Source of the DNA: Chlorops oryzae
Lineage: Eukaryota > Arthropoda > Insecta > Diptera > Chloropidae
Assembly (NCBI GenBank): GCA_020466095.1
Contig: CM035808.1
Coordinates: forward strand, 19,698,272 to 19,762,271
DNA: 64,000 nucleotides
Reading direction: 5' to 3'
Shown here one piece after another: positions 1 to 9,763 of this stretch. A program made the translations under genes and the position numbers. Positions within the stretch are counted from its first letter, which is position 1; every line of letters starts with the position of its first letter. The notes beneath the pieces are model-generated. The model was not told the origin of the DNA. It was given only the letters and a program-made list of their open reading frames with translations, and did no database searches.

Positions 1-469
1 TAAAATGTGGGCTAAGCAAACGGGCGTTAGAAATGGTTTCACGGATCGTGTATGGAGGGCTTTAAAAGGGATTTTTTTTGTTTTAAATATTTACGATTAT
101 ACAATATACACATAGCTCGAGTGCTATTGAATGTAAGTACTGCAGAGAAAGTGAAAAAGCGTAAACTATAAAAATAAGTGCTGTTCATTGTGTGTAGGGG
201 AGAAAAATGTGCTATTGCTTTAGGGGTTTCGTTTAAGGTTTTTAATTTTTTTTTTTTTATACTTTTAAATCATAAAAGTTATGGAAAGTTAACGATAAGA
301 CCTGACGGTTCTAAAGAGGGCCTTTTCGAGTGGAATTTGAAACTTTAAAAGCTTTTGAGGCATTCGAAAAAGGTTCGGTTTCTTACTGAAACGAAGTAAT
401 TCTTTTATTAACTCAAAGGTCGGAATACCAAGAGTTGTATCGTATAAAACTTAAAGGCGTATAAGGAGG
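1..469. other. AT-rich sequence without recognisable features
   Basis: No open frame with coding character, inverted repeat or known motif was found here. It has a T-rich run near 248-260 and leads directly into the GA/GT-rich minisatellite. Confidence 0.5.
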
Positions 470-1062
470 TGCGAGAGAGATGTGAGAGAGAGAGAGGTGA
501 CAGAGAGAGGTGGGAGAGAGAGGTGAGAGAGAGAGAGGTAGGGAGAGAGGTAGGAGAGGTGGTAAGAGAGAGGTAGGAGAGAGAGGTGGGGGAGAGAGAG
601 GTGGGAGAGAGAGGAGGGAGAGAGGGGTGGGAGAGTGGGTGGAGAGTGGGGTGGGAGAGTGGGGTGGGAGAGTGGGGTGGGAGAGTGGGGTGGGAGAGTG
701 GGGTGGGAGAGTGGGTGGGAGAGTGGGGTGGGAGAGTGGTGGGAGAGGTGGGGGAGAGAGGTGGGAGAGGGAGAGATGGAGAGATGGGAGAGAGAGGAGG
801 GAGAGTGAGGGTGGGAGAGAGGGTGGAGAGAGAGGTGGGAGAGAGAAGGGAGAGAGAGAGAGAGGTGGGAGAGAGAGGTGGGAGAGAGGGTGGGAGAGAA
901 GGAGAGAGGAGAGAGAGGTGGGAGAGAGGTGGGAAGAGGTGGGAGAGAGGTGGGAGAGGAGAGAGAGAGAGAGGTGGGGAGAGAAGAGGAGAGGCAGAGA
1001 GAGAGGGGAAAGAGGGACAGAGAGAGGGGGAGAGGCGAGCAGTGAGAGAGCGGAAAAGGGAG
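470..1062. repeat. G-rich minisatellite (GGTGGGAGAG-type)
   Basis: Almost 600 bp consist of variants of GAGAGAGGTGGGA. Between about 620 and 760 the unit becomes GTGGGGTGGGAGA, so runs of three or four G recur every 6-10 bases. The strand is nearly free of C. Frames are open on + in two registers only because the repeat lacks stop triplets; the Gly/Arg/Glu-rich translations are artefacts. The G-run spacing fits G-quadruplex formation, which is an inference. Confidence 0.9.
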
Positions 1063-1924
1063 AAAGCTTAATAATAGATTGTGAGAGTAGTATGGACTAA
1101 GTATGATACTGATATAGGTAAGTAATTTTTTTGGTGAAATTCGTTACGTCTCGTTATGACGAGACTAATTACTTCCTCACACGTAATGCCCAAACAGCTT
1201 TAAATGGTAACGGATTATTTTACACTCTGGAAGCAAAATCAAACCCATCCATTAAATCTCATAAGTTTTGTTTCTTAAATTTTTTATTTTTTTTGGGAGC
1301 AACTTAAGTCATAATTATCAAAACTGACCATAATAATTAGTTAAAGCAGGCAATCCGTAAAAAATCGGGTAACTAAACTTTACGGGCCACAGTTCCTACA
1401 TATAACAGTAGCACGTATGCAAGCAGAACGAATGTGTTAAATCGCTATAGAAAAAGAGCTTAGAAAAAGAAAGAAAAAATAAAAAATAAAAATAAAAAAG
1501 GCAAAAATTTAATTATAAAATACTTTTACAGCACGACCAACAAGCGATGACTACAGACTTCCTTCATATTGCGCATAGTTTTCTGGTTAGTAACTCCGAG
1601 AATCGCTTTTTTTCTTCGGCTTGCTTTTTTCTCTATACTTTTTTTTTTTAATTATTCTTTTACATGCGTTTCAATAAAACAGCGTGTCCATATCAAATTC
1701 ATAACGTTAGATAGTGGAAAAAAGCAAAAACAAAAAATTTTTATCTTTCACTTCTTCATGCAAAACATGTCTCGTCAGAACGCGCTAAAGCAATAAAGGC
1801 AGAATATGAAACAGTAGCTCAGCGAAAGGTTCTGCTTGCTTTACTGTAAATTGTTGTCTAAGAAATAAAAAGAGAATTATGAAAAAAGAAAAATCTTAAA
1901 AAGATGTAAAGAAAAGGTATTTCA
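1063..1924. other. AT-rich spacer with a short palindrome
   Basis: Nothing gene-like was found. A perfect palindrome, GTCTCGTTATGACGAGAC, lies near 1148-1165. Poly-A/T runs are frequent. Confidence 0.4.
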
Positions 1925-2523
1925 CTTTACATGAGAATTCCTTCTAATCCACAAGCCATTCACTTTGAAGTTCGACTTTAATGCGTTGGCAGAAGCTCCC
2001 GCTGGATTTCGTTGATGGCTTTCCACGAACTGCGTTGACTTTATTGAGTTTTTATTATTAAATCTCTTTTTTATTACAACAAAATGTTGCAGAAGCTTAA
2101 CGATGTGATCAAAATGATGGCTTAGTGTTGCAATATTGATTTGGGTAGAATTCAATCCAACAAAATTTCCTTCAGAGAAATTCGAAGTAGATCTGGACCC
2201 CAAAATTGAACAGGTTGCCGCCTCTGATGCCTTGGGAGACAGACAATTTGGTGTTATTCCAATTTAAATAAACATTTAAGCAGGGTAAGAATACATTTCT
2301 CTGCCTAATGAACTAATCGATTCATAAATAAGATCCGTCAATGTTCTTTATCGAATCCATATGCCCTCATCACCGTTTGAAGTAAGGCTTTCACTTCCTT
2401 CGTTTGGTCATAAAAAGGCACAACTTTTTTAAATTCATTATCTTCCTTTTGTGCTCGCTTGTTCTTCGAATTGTATGGCTTTTTAAAGGCATCATCAATT
2501 GTGGATCTTTGGAATGACCTCTA
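1925..2523 (-). pseudogene. possible decayed coding remnant, unrecognised
   Basis: On the minus strand an open stretch of about 60 codons (about 2523 to 2338, ending in TGA) has a mixed, protein-like composition rich in Lys, Glu and Gln. Further downstream on the same strand a second open frame of 93 codons ends near 1922, in another register after several stops. The two could be pieces of one decayed gene or transposon protein. I do not recognise a domain. Chance open frames are a real alternative. Confidence 0.2.
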
Positions 2524-3828
2524 TTTGGTATTTTTGTTTTCGCATGCCTACAAAGGCCCCTAATGAGGAGAAAATGAAAAAAGAATGCGAATTTTTCGCC
2601 CGTCTATGTATTCTATACAATTATTTGCACGAAATCGCCGAATAGAAGCGGAAAACTAATGCACCGAATCATTTGACACTAATTTACAGACAATTATCTT
2701 TCATGAAAATATAAATATTTTTTGAAATACCAAAAATTCTACTCGGAATTTTCTAAAAAAAAATGAATTTTTTGAACAAAAATATCAGAAACTCACTCAG
2801 ACATAGCAAATATTTCGCTTCGTATTTTACCCCAAAAAAAAAAACCATTTATTGGAATTAAGTTTGCCATAATTACGAAACCAATTCGGATGAACTTCCC
2901 CAATCATAGACCAGACGAATTCGTATGGTTATCTTTCAATCTTATTCCCGCACTAAATTCAGGAAACTATAAAGCGCACTCAACTGTCAAATTTATCGGA
3001 TTTAATTTTGAAATTTTTTGATCTCTTCGAGTTCATCGACTCTTGAAATGAGAAAAAAGAATAATTATTTTCTAATGGATCCTAATCATTCGAGCTCAAT
3101 AAATAGTTCATTGTGTAACATGAACTTAGCTTCGGTGACGTCACGATGGTTTTATTTCTTATTTTTATTCGATGGAAAAAGAAATGTGCACTTTTTTGGA
3201 AAATCTATTACTGTTACTGTTATTGAAGGTGATCTTAGGAGAAGAGCGAGTTATAGGAAAAAAAAAATTTAAAAAGAACATAATTTTTGATCTTAAGCCC
3301 GATGAAAGAATTCAAAAAAGAAGAATTAAAATTGGCGGAGACCGAATAATAAAGCCAAAAAAATTTTTTGGATTATTTTTGAGGTGATAACGTCTATTGA
3401 ATCGATGATAGGATACTCAAATAGCGAAAACCTGCCGACTGCGAATTCAATGTGCGTTCAACATGTTCATCATTTATTTTACGCGACAACAAAGCTGGTT
3501 TGTTGGAGAGGGAGGCACGGGGAAGATAAAAAAAACTCTTCCATACCACATTCCCAAACATCCCTCACCCACAAACCACTCAATTACACAAAAGTACAAA
3601 CCGGTATAGAGCAGAGAGTTCGCACTCATGAGAAAGCAAATCGTCTCAATCGTCTCTTCACAAGCAGACAAGGCGAAAATATGCAAAAGTACACAACGTC
3701 CAAATACAAATTTACGTATGGCTATGGGCGCACACACAAATTCACACATGTGACGCAATCGACAGACAAGCGCGGGACTGCCGAAAAACAATCAGAATGA
3801 AAAACACTTCTCAATAGAGCTGGTGAAA
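2524..3828. other. AT-rich stretch, open frame not supported as a gene
   Basis: A 138-codon frame at 3384-3800 (+) has a 105-codon frame on the opposite strand over the same bases. It has no recognisable domain and no splice context. I see nothing else supportable in this stretch. Confidence 0.35.
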
Positions 3829-3888
3829 TATCGATAGTTGTGACCATCGATAGTCTCGATAGTCTGAAATATCGATAGTACTATCGCA
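3829..3888. promoter_or_regulatory. cluster of TATCGATA (DRE-like) motifs
   Basis: Within 60 bp there are two perfect TATCGATA octamers (about 3829-3836 and 3870-3877), a CATCGATA (about 3845-3852), a CTCGATAG and an inverted CTATCG. In flies TATCGATA is the DNA replication-related element bound by DREF and BEAF-32, typical of housekeeping promoters and domain boundaries. No gene start is evident beside it, so a regulatory role is inference; a transposon-borne repeat is the alternative. Confidence 0.45.
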
Positions 3889-4414
3889 AGATATATTTTA
3901 AAATGTAAACTTGTTTTATTGGAAAATTGCTAGTGATTTCAATCCAGCATGTTTGAGCTGTTTAACATTTAAATATCCACCATTTGAAAGTTTTAAATTA
4001 AACAAATTAATAGCGGTCCTATAATAATTTAAAAAAATACTGTGCATCACTATCACGTGGCAATATACAAAAAGTCGAATTTTAAAACCTTTCTTACTCA
4101 ATTCTCCATACTTTGTAACCAGCACTGATGCTAGGCAGTTTTTTGGTGACTCTTTTCCCTTGGATATTGAAAAAAAATCCCTTCATTTCTGTTTTCTTTA
4201 GGAAAGTGGTCAGTAAAACTCCCTTGTAAACATTTGAAGTGATTTTTGGTTAAAGGTAGAATCGAAAAAATCCCTCAAAACGGAAAACCCCTCGTTGAAA
4301 TGTTAGCATGACGTGACGCCTATAATTCTCATTTGTTTTGTAAAATGGGACACTTAAGACTCGCAGAATTTCTGAAGATTTTTCGAGACATGATGAAGCA
4401 AGAACGTGCGTAAG
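3889..4414. other. no supportable feature
   Basis: AT-rich sequence between the TATCGATA cluster and the CAT-rich array. No coding or repeat signature was found. Confidence 0.4.
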
Positions 4415-4520
4415 TCATAATCATCATCACATGACCGTTTCATCACCAAAATCACCATTCATCACCAAACTCACCATATTCATCACCAACCTCACCATCA
4501 TCACCAACTTCACCATCACC

Positions 4521-4552
<32 letters not shown>

Positions 4553-5440
4553 CATCACCATCATCATCGTCATCATCATCACCAACCTCACCATCATCAT
4601 CACCAACCTCACCATCATCATCACCAACTTCACCATCATCATCAACAACCTCACCATCATCATCACCAATTTCACCATCGTCATCATCATCATCATCACC
4701 ATCACCATGACCATCATCATCATCATCATCACCACCATCATCATCTCCATCATCACGAACCTGACCATCATCATCACCATCATCATCATCATCACCATCA
4801 TCACCTACCTCACCATCATCATCATCATCAAACTCACCAACCTCACCATCATCATGACCATCATTACCGATTTCACCATCATCATCACCATCACACCATC
4901 ATCTCCATCATCACCAACCTCACGATCATCATCACCAACGTCACGATCATCACCATCACCATCATCATCACCATCATCATCACCATCATCATAACCATCA
5001 TCTTCACCATCATCATCACCATCATCATTACCATCATCACCAACCTCACCATCATCACCAACTTCCCCATCACCATCATCATCATCAAACTCACCATCAT
5101 CATGACCATCATTACCGACTTCAATCCACACCATCATATCATCATCAAACTCACCATCATCATGACCATCATTACCGACTTCACCATCATCATCGTCATC
5201 ATCATCATCGTCATCATCATCACAAAACTCACCATCATCATCACCAGCCTCACCATCATCATCACCAACCTCACCATCATTATCACCAACCTCACCATCA
5301 TCATCACCAACCTCACCATCATCATCACCAACTTCACCATCATCATCACCAACTTCACCATCATCTCCATCATCACCATCATGATCACCAACCTCACCAT
5401 CATCACCATCATCTCCATCATAATCACCATCATCATCGAT
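4415..5440. repeat. CAT/CAC trinucleotide minisatellite
   Basis: About 1 kb is built of CATCAT, CACCAT and CACCAACCT blocks. A higher-order unit of roughly 21-24 bp, CACCATCATCATCACCAAC, recurs, as does a longer segment containing CATGACCATCATTACCGA (seen near 4850, 5100 and 5160). Long Ile/Thr frames on + and Met/Val or Asp/Gly frames on - are open only because of the repeat. I call no gene here. Confidence 0.93.
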
Positions 5441-5848
5441 AGTTTCGATTTGTACACATTTTGCTAGTAATTAATCTTAAGAATCAATCTGAGCTTAGTT
5501 CCTTTTGATATATTAAACCAGTTCAAGCTACTGAAATAATGACAAGTTGCAAAAACCTCAAAGTAAATTTAAATCAAACGGAAAGTTGCGCTTGATGTGT
5601 CTATATGACTTTTGTTATTGTAAACTGGGAGTTGTAAGCAAAAAAAACGCTTTTTTGTACTTGAAAAAGTTTTGGTGGGTTGAAATCGATTTTGGTAGGA
5701 TTTAGGGATATATTTGGTAGGGAAAGTATTTTGTCAGTGGCAGCGCTGGTTGGCTAGCAAAAAAGTGATTGGTAACGCTGATCGTTTACAGTATGATCTA
5801 ATTCGAGAACCATTCATTCATGGTTGCATTTAAGAGATAAGACTCTAA
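5441..5848. other. no supportable feature
   Basis: AT-rich sequence between the CAT array and an inverted-repeat element. Nothing recognisable was found. Confidence 0.4.
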
Positions 5849-6245
5849 CTTTTGTTATAGAGATCTAGTTCGGACACAAACTGATTGACTAAGCCTCAAA
5901 CGTTTGCTATAAAGATATAGTTCAGACACGAACTGATTTGGCTAAAACGCAAATTTCGAGATAAACAGATTTAAGTTAGACACGAACCGAATTTTGTTAT
6001 ACGTTAAATCCGCTAGACTTAGATATAGCTGTAATCAGCCAGATTTGAGTCATTAATGGCTGAGTTTTCGTCAACCATGGATTTGAGTCATTAATGACAG
6101 TTTTCGTCAACCATGAAATTGCCCAAGACGCATAATATTGTGCCTTGGACAAGTTGGGTTGCGCCTGAACTATGTATTTATAGTAATTTGCGTCTTGGAC
6201 AAATTAGTCTGTGTCTGAACTAGGTCTCTGTCACAAAAGTTCGTG
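5849..6245. mobile_element. MITE-like inverted-repeat element
   Basis: The two ends are imperfect inverted copies of each other over about 50 bp. The left end (about 5849-5900) contains ATCTAGTTCGGACACAAACT and the right end (about 6190-6245) contains GTGTCTGAACTAGG. The left motif recurs at about 5918-5940. In the middle, a block of about 35 bp containing GATTTGAGTCATTAATG and GTTTTCGTCAACCATG is tandemly duplicated (about 6043-6115). No target duplication was found, so the exact ends are uncertain. Confidence 0.5.
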
Positions 6246-6736
6246 TATTAGCTATACGTGTTATCTATTTTTGGTGGGGGTCTGAGCTAATTCCCTCGGC
6301 AAAAGATTGTGTTTTCGCTATGCCAGTTGGTGGCTGAATTAGGGTTGTACGACCAAATTTTCTGATTAACCTCCATACATTTTTTGAGAAATCATAGAAG
6401 GAGTTGCCCTAGGGCTTTGAAATTTGCATGGACGTTCCTTTGTAAATTGCTATGAAATTCCAAAAACAATTTTCGAAATCGAAACCCCACCCCCTCAACC
6501 GGGTTTTGCCAAAATCCACAATTTTAACCACACGGTGCTCAAATTCGGAACATATGCTTACTGTATGTGCCTCAAAGCTGGAAAAGTTTGAACTTCGTAA
6601 CGCTGCCACGCCTACTTTTTCTGCTATGCCCACTCAAACGTGTTTTCACGTTCGCGTCTTAAGTTTTTTTCTATCTCTCTCGCTTTTTATAACAGATTTG
6701 TCTCTCTCACTCTCTTAGAATGCCAAAAAGACATTA
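6246..6736. other. no supportable feature
   Basis: AT-rich sequence with a pyrimidine-rich CTCTCT stretch near 6670-6715. No gene or element ends are visible. Confidence 0.4.
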
Positions 6737-6872
6737 TGGGTATTCATTCGAACCCTCGAAGGAGTGAACTCTGAGAGCTTCTTTGCGTTAACTGTCAAAA
6801 TACATGGAAGTTTTGACGTCTGTTTAAAAAGTTCTCAAAGTTCACTAAGTTCAAAGTCTGAATGAATACCCA
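6737..6872. mobile_element. 136-bp MITE with TGGGTATTCATTC termini
   Basis: The terminal inverted repeats TGGGTATTCATTC and GAATGAATACCCA are perfect and flanked by TA on both sides (6735-6736 and 6873-6874). Inside, GTGAACTCTGAGAGC and GTTCTCAAAGTTCAC add further inverted pairing. This is a non-autonomous DNA transposon, and the TA duplication favours the Tc1/mariner group. It lies about 270 bp upstream of a host exon. Confidence 0.75.
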
Positions 6873-7145
6873 TATTGTATATTATTTCGAGCAAATTTTG
6901 CCGGCAAATCATAAAAGAAATGCTTAGATCAACCAAGAAATCAGAAGGGCTATGCTGAAAGCTTAAATCGAATCCGAACAAAAGTCCATTAAATAAGCCG
7001 GCAGTCGTTAATCCTTCCTCGTCCATTTGCCCTCAACCCTTGACATTTGTATCTTGGCTCATCAAAATTTTCCATTTATCTCAATTTCTTGATACTTCGA
7101 AGTTAATTATTAAAAGTTTTCGTTGCCATTTTCGCTATTTTCCAG

Positions 7146-7258
7146 AAACCGAAGGAGAGCTGACACGCAAACACAAGGCGTTGCCATGGAGTCCACTGTA
7201 CTGTGTGCTGCAGCAAGATGAACAATCCTTTACGGGCTACTGCAGTGAGGAAATTTCG
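7146..7258 (+). CDS. host gene exon A (PH-domain-like segment)
   Basis: A 113-bp internal exon. It is bounded by an acceptor (CTATTTTCCAG) and a donor (TCG|GTGAGA). Two leading bases complete a codon, then 37 codons stay open and finish in phase 0. The frame encodes TEGELTRKHKALPWSP followed by LYCVLQQDEQSFTGYCSEE, with codon use clearly more GC-rich than the surrounding intron. An aromatic-rich strand-like segment LYCVL followed by a turn and FTGYCSEE is reminiscent of the early beta strands of a PH domain. I think of the N-terminal region of insect SynGAP/DAB2IP/raskol-type RasGAPs, but cannot confirm it. Exon status is well supported; identity is weak. Upstream exons and the start codon are not in view. 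Confidence 0.82.
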
Positions 7259-7856
7259 GTGAGAGATTCTCATTTATTTCTTCTTTTTCTTCTTCTCAAA
7301 ATAACTAATTAAAATAATTAATCAAAATTAAATTCACCAAACTCTGATTGAAGTAGTGTGCAAATACTAATCGATATCTCGTTTCATCTTCTTTCTCTTA
7401 TTCTCATTCTAACTCATCCTTCCGTACTAATCGCTATTCGCACCTCACCAAACTCGCTAAAATTGTATGCATTAAAAAAATAAACATCAACAAAATGCTA
7501 AATTATGACGCAACTTTCCTTTTGGCTAACAATTCCAATTATATCGACGGGCTTATTTAGATTTTCCCGGCAACACCTAAAAAGGAGGTGGGTAGTCTTT
7601 GATGACAAAAGAATTGAGCTTGATTTTTCAGTTTTCTTTAATTTAACTGAGTATATTGGATCATTTTCGGTGGTTTATTAAATCAAATGTTTGTCAAATC
7701 CTCCTTTTTTTTATTTATTTAAAAAAAAATTAAATTTTTTCCCTATTAAATTCCCACCTTCTTTAGTTTTTATTGAGTTCGTAAATTACAATAAAATTTT
7801 TATCTTAAAAGTCCTTCAAATCGATTAAAATTTCATTGAAATTTATTAAAATTTAG
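7259..7856 (+). other. intron between exons A and B
   Basis: 598-bp AT-rich intron with donor GTGAGA and acceptor AAATTTAG. It contains homopolymer A/T runs and nothing else recognisable. Confidence 0.8.
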
Positions 7857-8034
7857 CTGGCGGATGTGCTCTTCAATGATTACCCCCGGGTGCGGCTGGA
7901 TCGCGTTCGACGACCTGCCAAAGCTCTGTGGGATGGACCCCCAACGCTACAAGAAGAGCCGGAAGACGGGGACTCATCGGCGCCGTCGTGTGTTATGGAC
8001 ATAGCAATGAATACGACGCTCTACAGTGATTTAG
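7857..8034 (+). CDS. host gene exon B
   Basis: A 178-bp exon following AAAATTTAG and ending at TTAG|GTAAGT, a consensus donor. It enters in phase 0, exactly as exon A leaves, and encodes 59 codons beginning LADVLFNDYPRVRLDRVRRP, then a proline/acidic region and ending NTTLYSDL plus one base (phase 1). Third positions are strongly G/C. The basic VRLDRVRRPAKALWDGPP stretch looks like a conserved motif, and the following Glu/Asp/Ser region like a linker. The next exon in a compatible phase is at 42968, so the intron would be about 34.9 kb. Function is not recognised with certainty; a PH-containing signalling protein is plausible. Confidence 0.85.
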
Positions 8035-8255
8035 GTAAGTGGGAAATTTCATTTTTCTATATATTTGCCATAACTGCCCTAACGAGATAAAATTCAGGTC
8101 TGGAGGGAATAAGGGATTCAGACCCTAAACGGAACATAATTATTATTTAGGCAATAAGATCACTAAAGCTTACAGTAACTTTCGCCCTGGTAGTCATGAG
8201 AATTATGGTCCGGCGTAAGCCTATATGGGCTCTCTAGTAGTCATAGAACATACAT
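8035..8255. other. start of the long intron
   Basis: Donor GTAAGT at 8035. AT-rich sequence follows, with no element recognised before the SINE copy. Confidence 0.5.
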
Positions 8256-8462
8256 AGCCTAGGTTAGGTTGGGCTAGGCTAGTGTGGCTGACACCATTTA
8301 GGGTTACAAACTTCGTCCTTACATTGGCCCGTTGTGATACCACGAATAATGGGAAAACAAAGAAAAAAAAAACAAAAAAAAAAAACGACACAAGAAATCC
8401 ACTACCTGAGTTGGGAGTTGAACCCAGAGCTACGGTACAGATGCCATTGAACATAGCCTGAA
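8256..8462 (-). mobile_element. tRNA-derived SINE, copy 1
   Basis: Read on the minus strand, the copy has a tRNA-like head near 8400-8460 with a B-box-like GGGTTCAACTCCCA. An oligo-T-rich middle follows, then a body with CGTGGTATCACAACGGGCC and CAGCCACACTAGCCTAG, and an AACCTAACCT tail at 8257-8266. The head, body and tail recur in three other places in the window (about 19924, 36244 and split around 44724/54369), so it is a dispersed family. A boxes are degenerate. Confidence 0.75.
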
Positions 8463-9763
8463 CTCCTCCCTCTTTCCTATCGGTCGTTTCTGAAGCTATT
8501 GTTTACCCCAAATGTTTTTAGCCTTCATTCTTTCATGTTCAGGTGTCCAGTAGGGACTAACCGTTATTCTCGTGAAGAGAGTTGAAAGAGTTTGTGGCTC
8601 TCGTAAACTTGGTTTGAGTTTAATTTATAAAATTCTTGTGTAAAAATATCTCCCACGGTGTCCCATCATCCCCCTAGACGCGTCCATCCAGAAGATCTCA
8701 ATCAAGAGAGTAAGAAAAAGAGCGTTCTCATCGACTGGAACGTCTCATTGCTCTTTCCTTTTACATTTTTAATTAGAAACTCTCTCTCTTGCTGATAGTG
8801 TTTTGATCCATTCCGATACACATTGAGGGGGAGTTTGTGGGTGCTTTCTTTCGAATAAACAGCGCTTGTGTAGCCTTCAGTGCATCTGCACGTAGAGATG
8901 CAATCGTCTCTCTCTTTCTCTCTCTGCACATATTGGTGTTCATCCGTCACGCATTGTGCCCATTCGGCTCAACATTCAAAGCAAAAATAATTACACCAAC
9001 AACAAACAACAAACAACAGTGAAAACAACAATAATTAAGCATTTTCGTTGTTGTATTGTTTTTATTTTGTTGTTGTTGCTAGTTTTTGTTATCTATTGTT
9101 GTCTTTGCTGTAATGTTGACTTTGGTGTATTCAACGATGCAGTAATATTAGGTTCCATTGATTATGGCGTTCGCGCAATTTGCTCAACATGATTTACTGC
9201 TTTGAAGCACGTCTAGACGGTAATCTATACGTTCGTTTCGAAATTCTGGGATTTTTTTTTGGGAAAATAGAATCACTTTCAATGCAAATTTATTTACGAT
9301 GAAGTTTTATTTAAAGGGTTTTTCATTATTTCAATTGATATCTTGTACATGATACAAATAAAAAAACTATTGGATCAATAGAAATTTCGTTAACGTGGCA
9401 ATCGGGTAGTGTTGTTTTTACTCGATCCCTGCTCTGGGCTTAACTCGATGAGACTCGAGTGCCTACCCAATGAAGAAGACTGGGGGCGATATTGCCTGCT
9501 TAGCTAACTAATTTTATGTTTAATATGGGCGATGACATTATATAAATGCTTGGTCAAGATTCAAGACCAGAGTCTCAACGCGACTCCCAGAAAGGGCCCA
9601 CCCAAAGATCAGGCAGGACCTTACCAGGCCTGCGGCTCCTGATCCCGTCTTTACCTTGTGAAAATGTACCTATATTTTGCTCATATGGTTAATTTTTCGT
9701 ATATTGCACCCATAGAATTCCAATTCGATCCTATACCCGATCAACCTAGTGGTAAAAGCCATA
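8463..9763. other. intronic sequence, one unexplained GC-richer patch
   Basis: Pyrimidine-rich CTCTCT tracts at 8775-8790 and 8908-8925 and an ACAACA-rich stretch near 8995-9035. A GC-richer block at about 9413-9665, with TCGATGAGACTCGAGTGCC and CTCAACGCGACTCCC, stands out from its surroundings. It may be an old transposon fragment, but I do not recognise it. Confidence 0.35.

Noticed and set aside
510..1100. Two long Gly/Arg/Glu-rich open frames on the + strand
   Set aside because: They lie in the GA/GT-rich minisatellite and are open only because the repeat lacks stop triplets.
3384..3800. 138-codon + frame with an overlapping minus frame
   Set aside because: No domain, splice sites or codon bias; opposite-strand openness argues for chance.
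4427..5467. Overlapping Ile/Thr, Met/Val and Asp/Gly frames on both strands
   Set aside because: Trinucleotide repeat translations, open in several frames at once; no gene signals.
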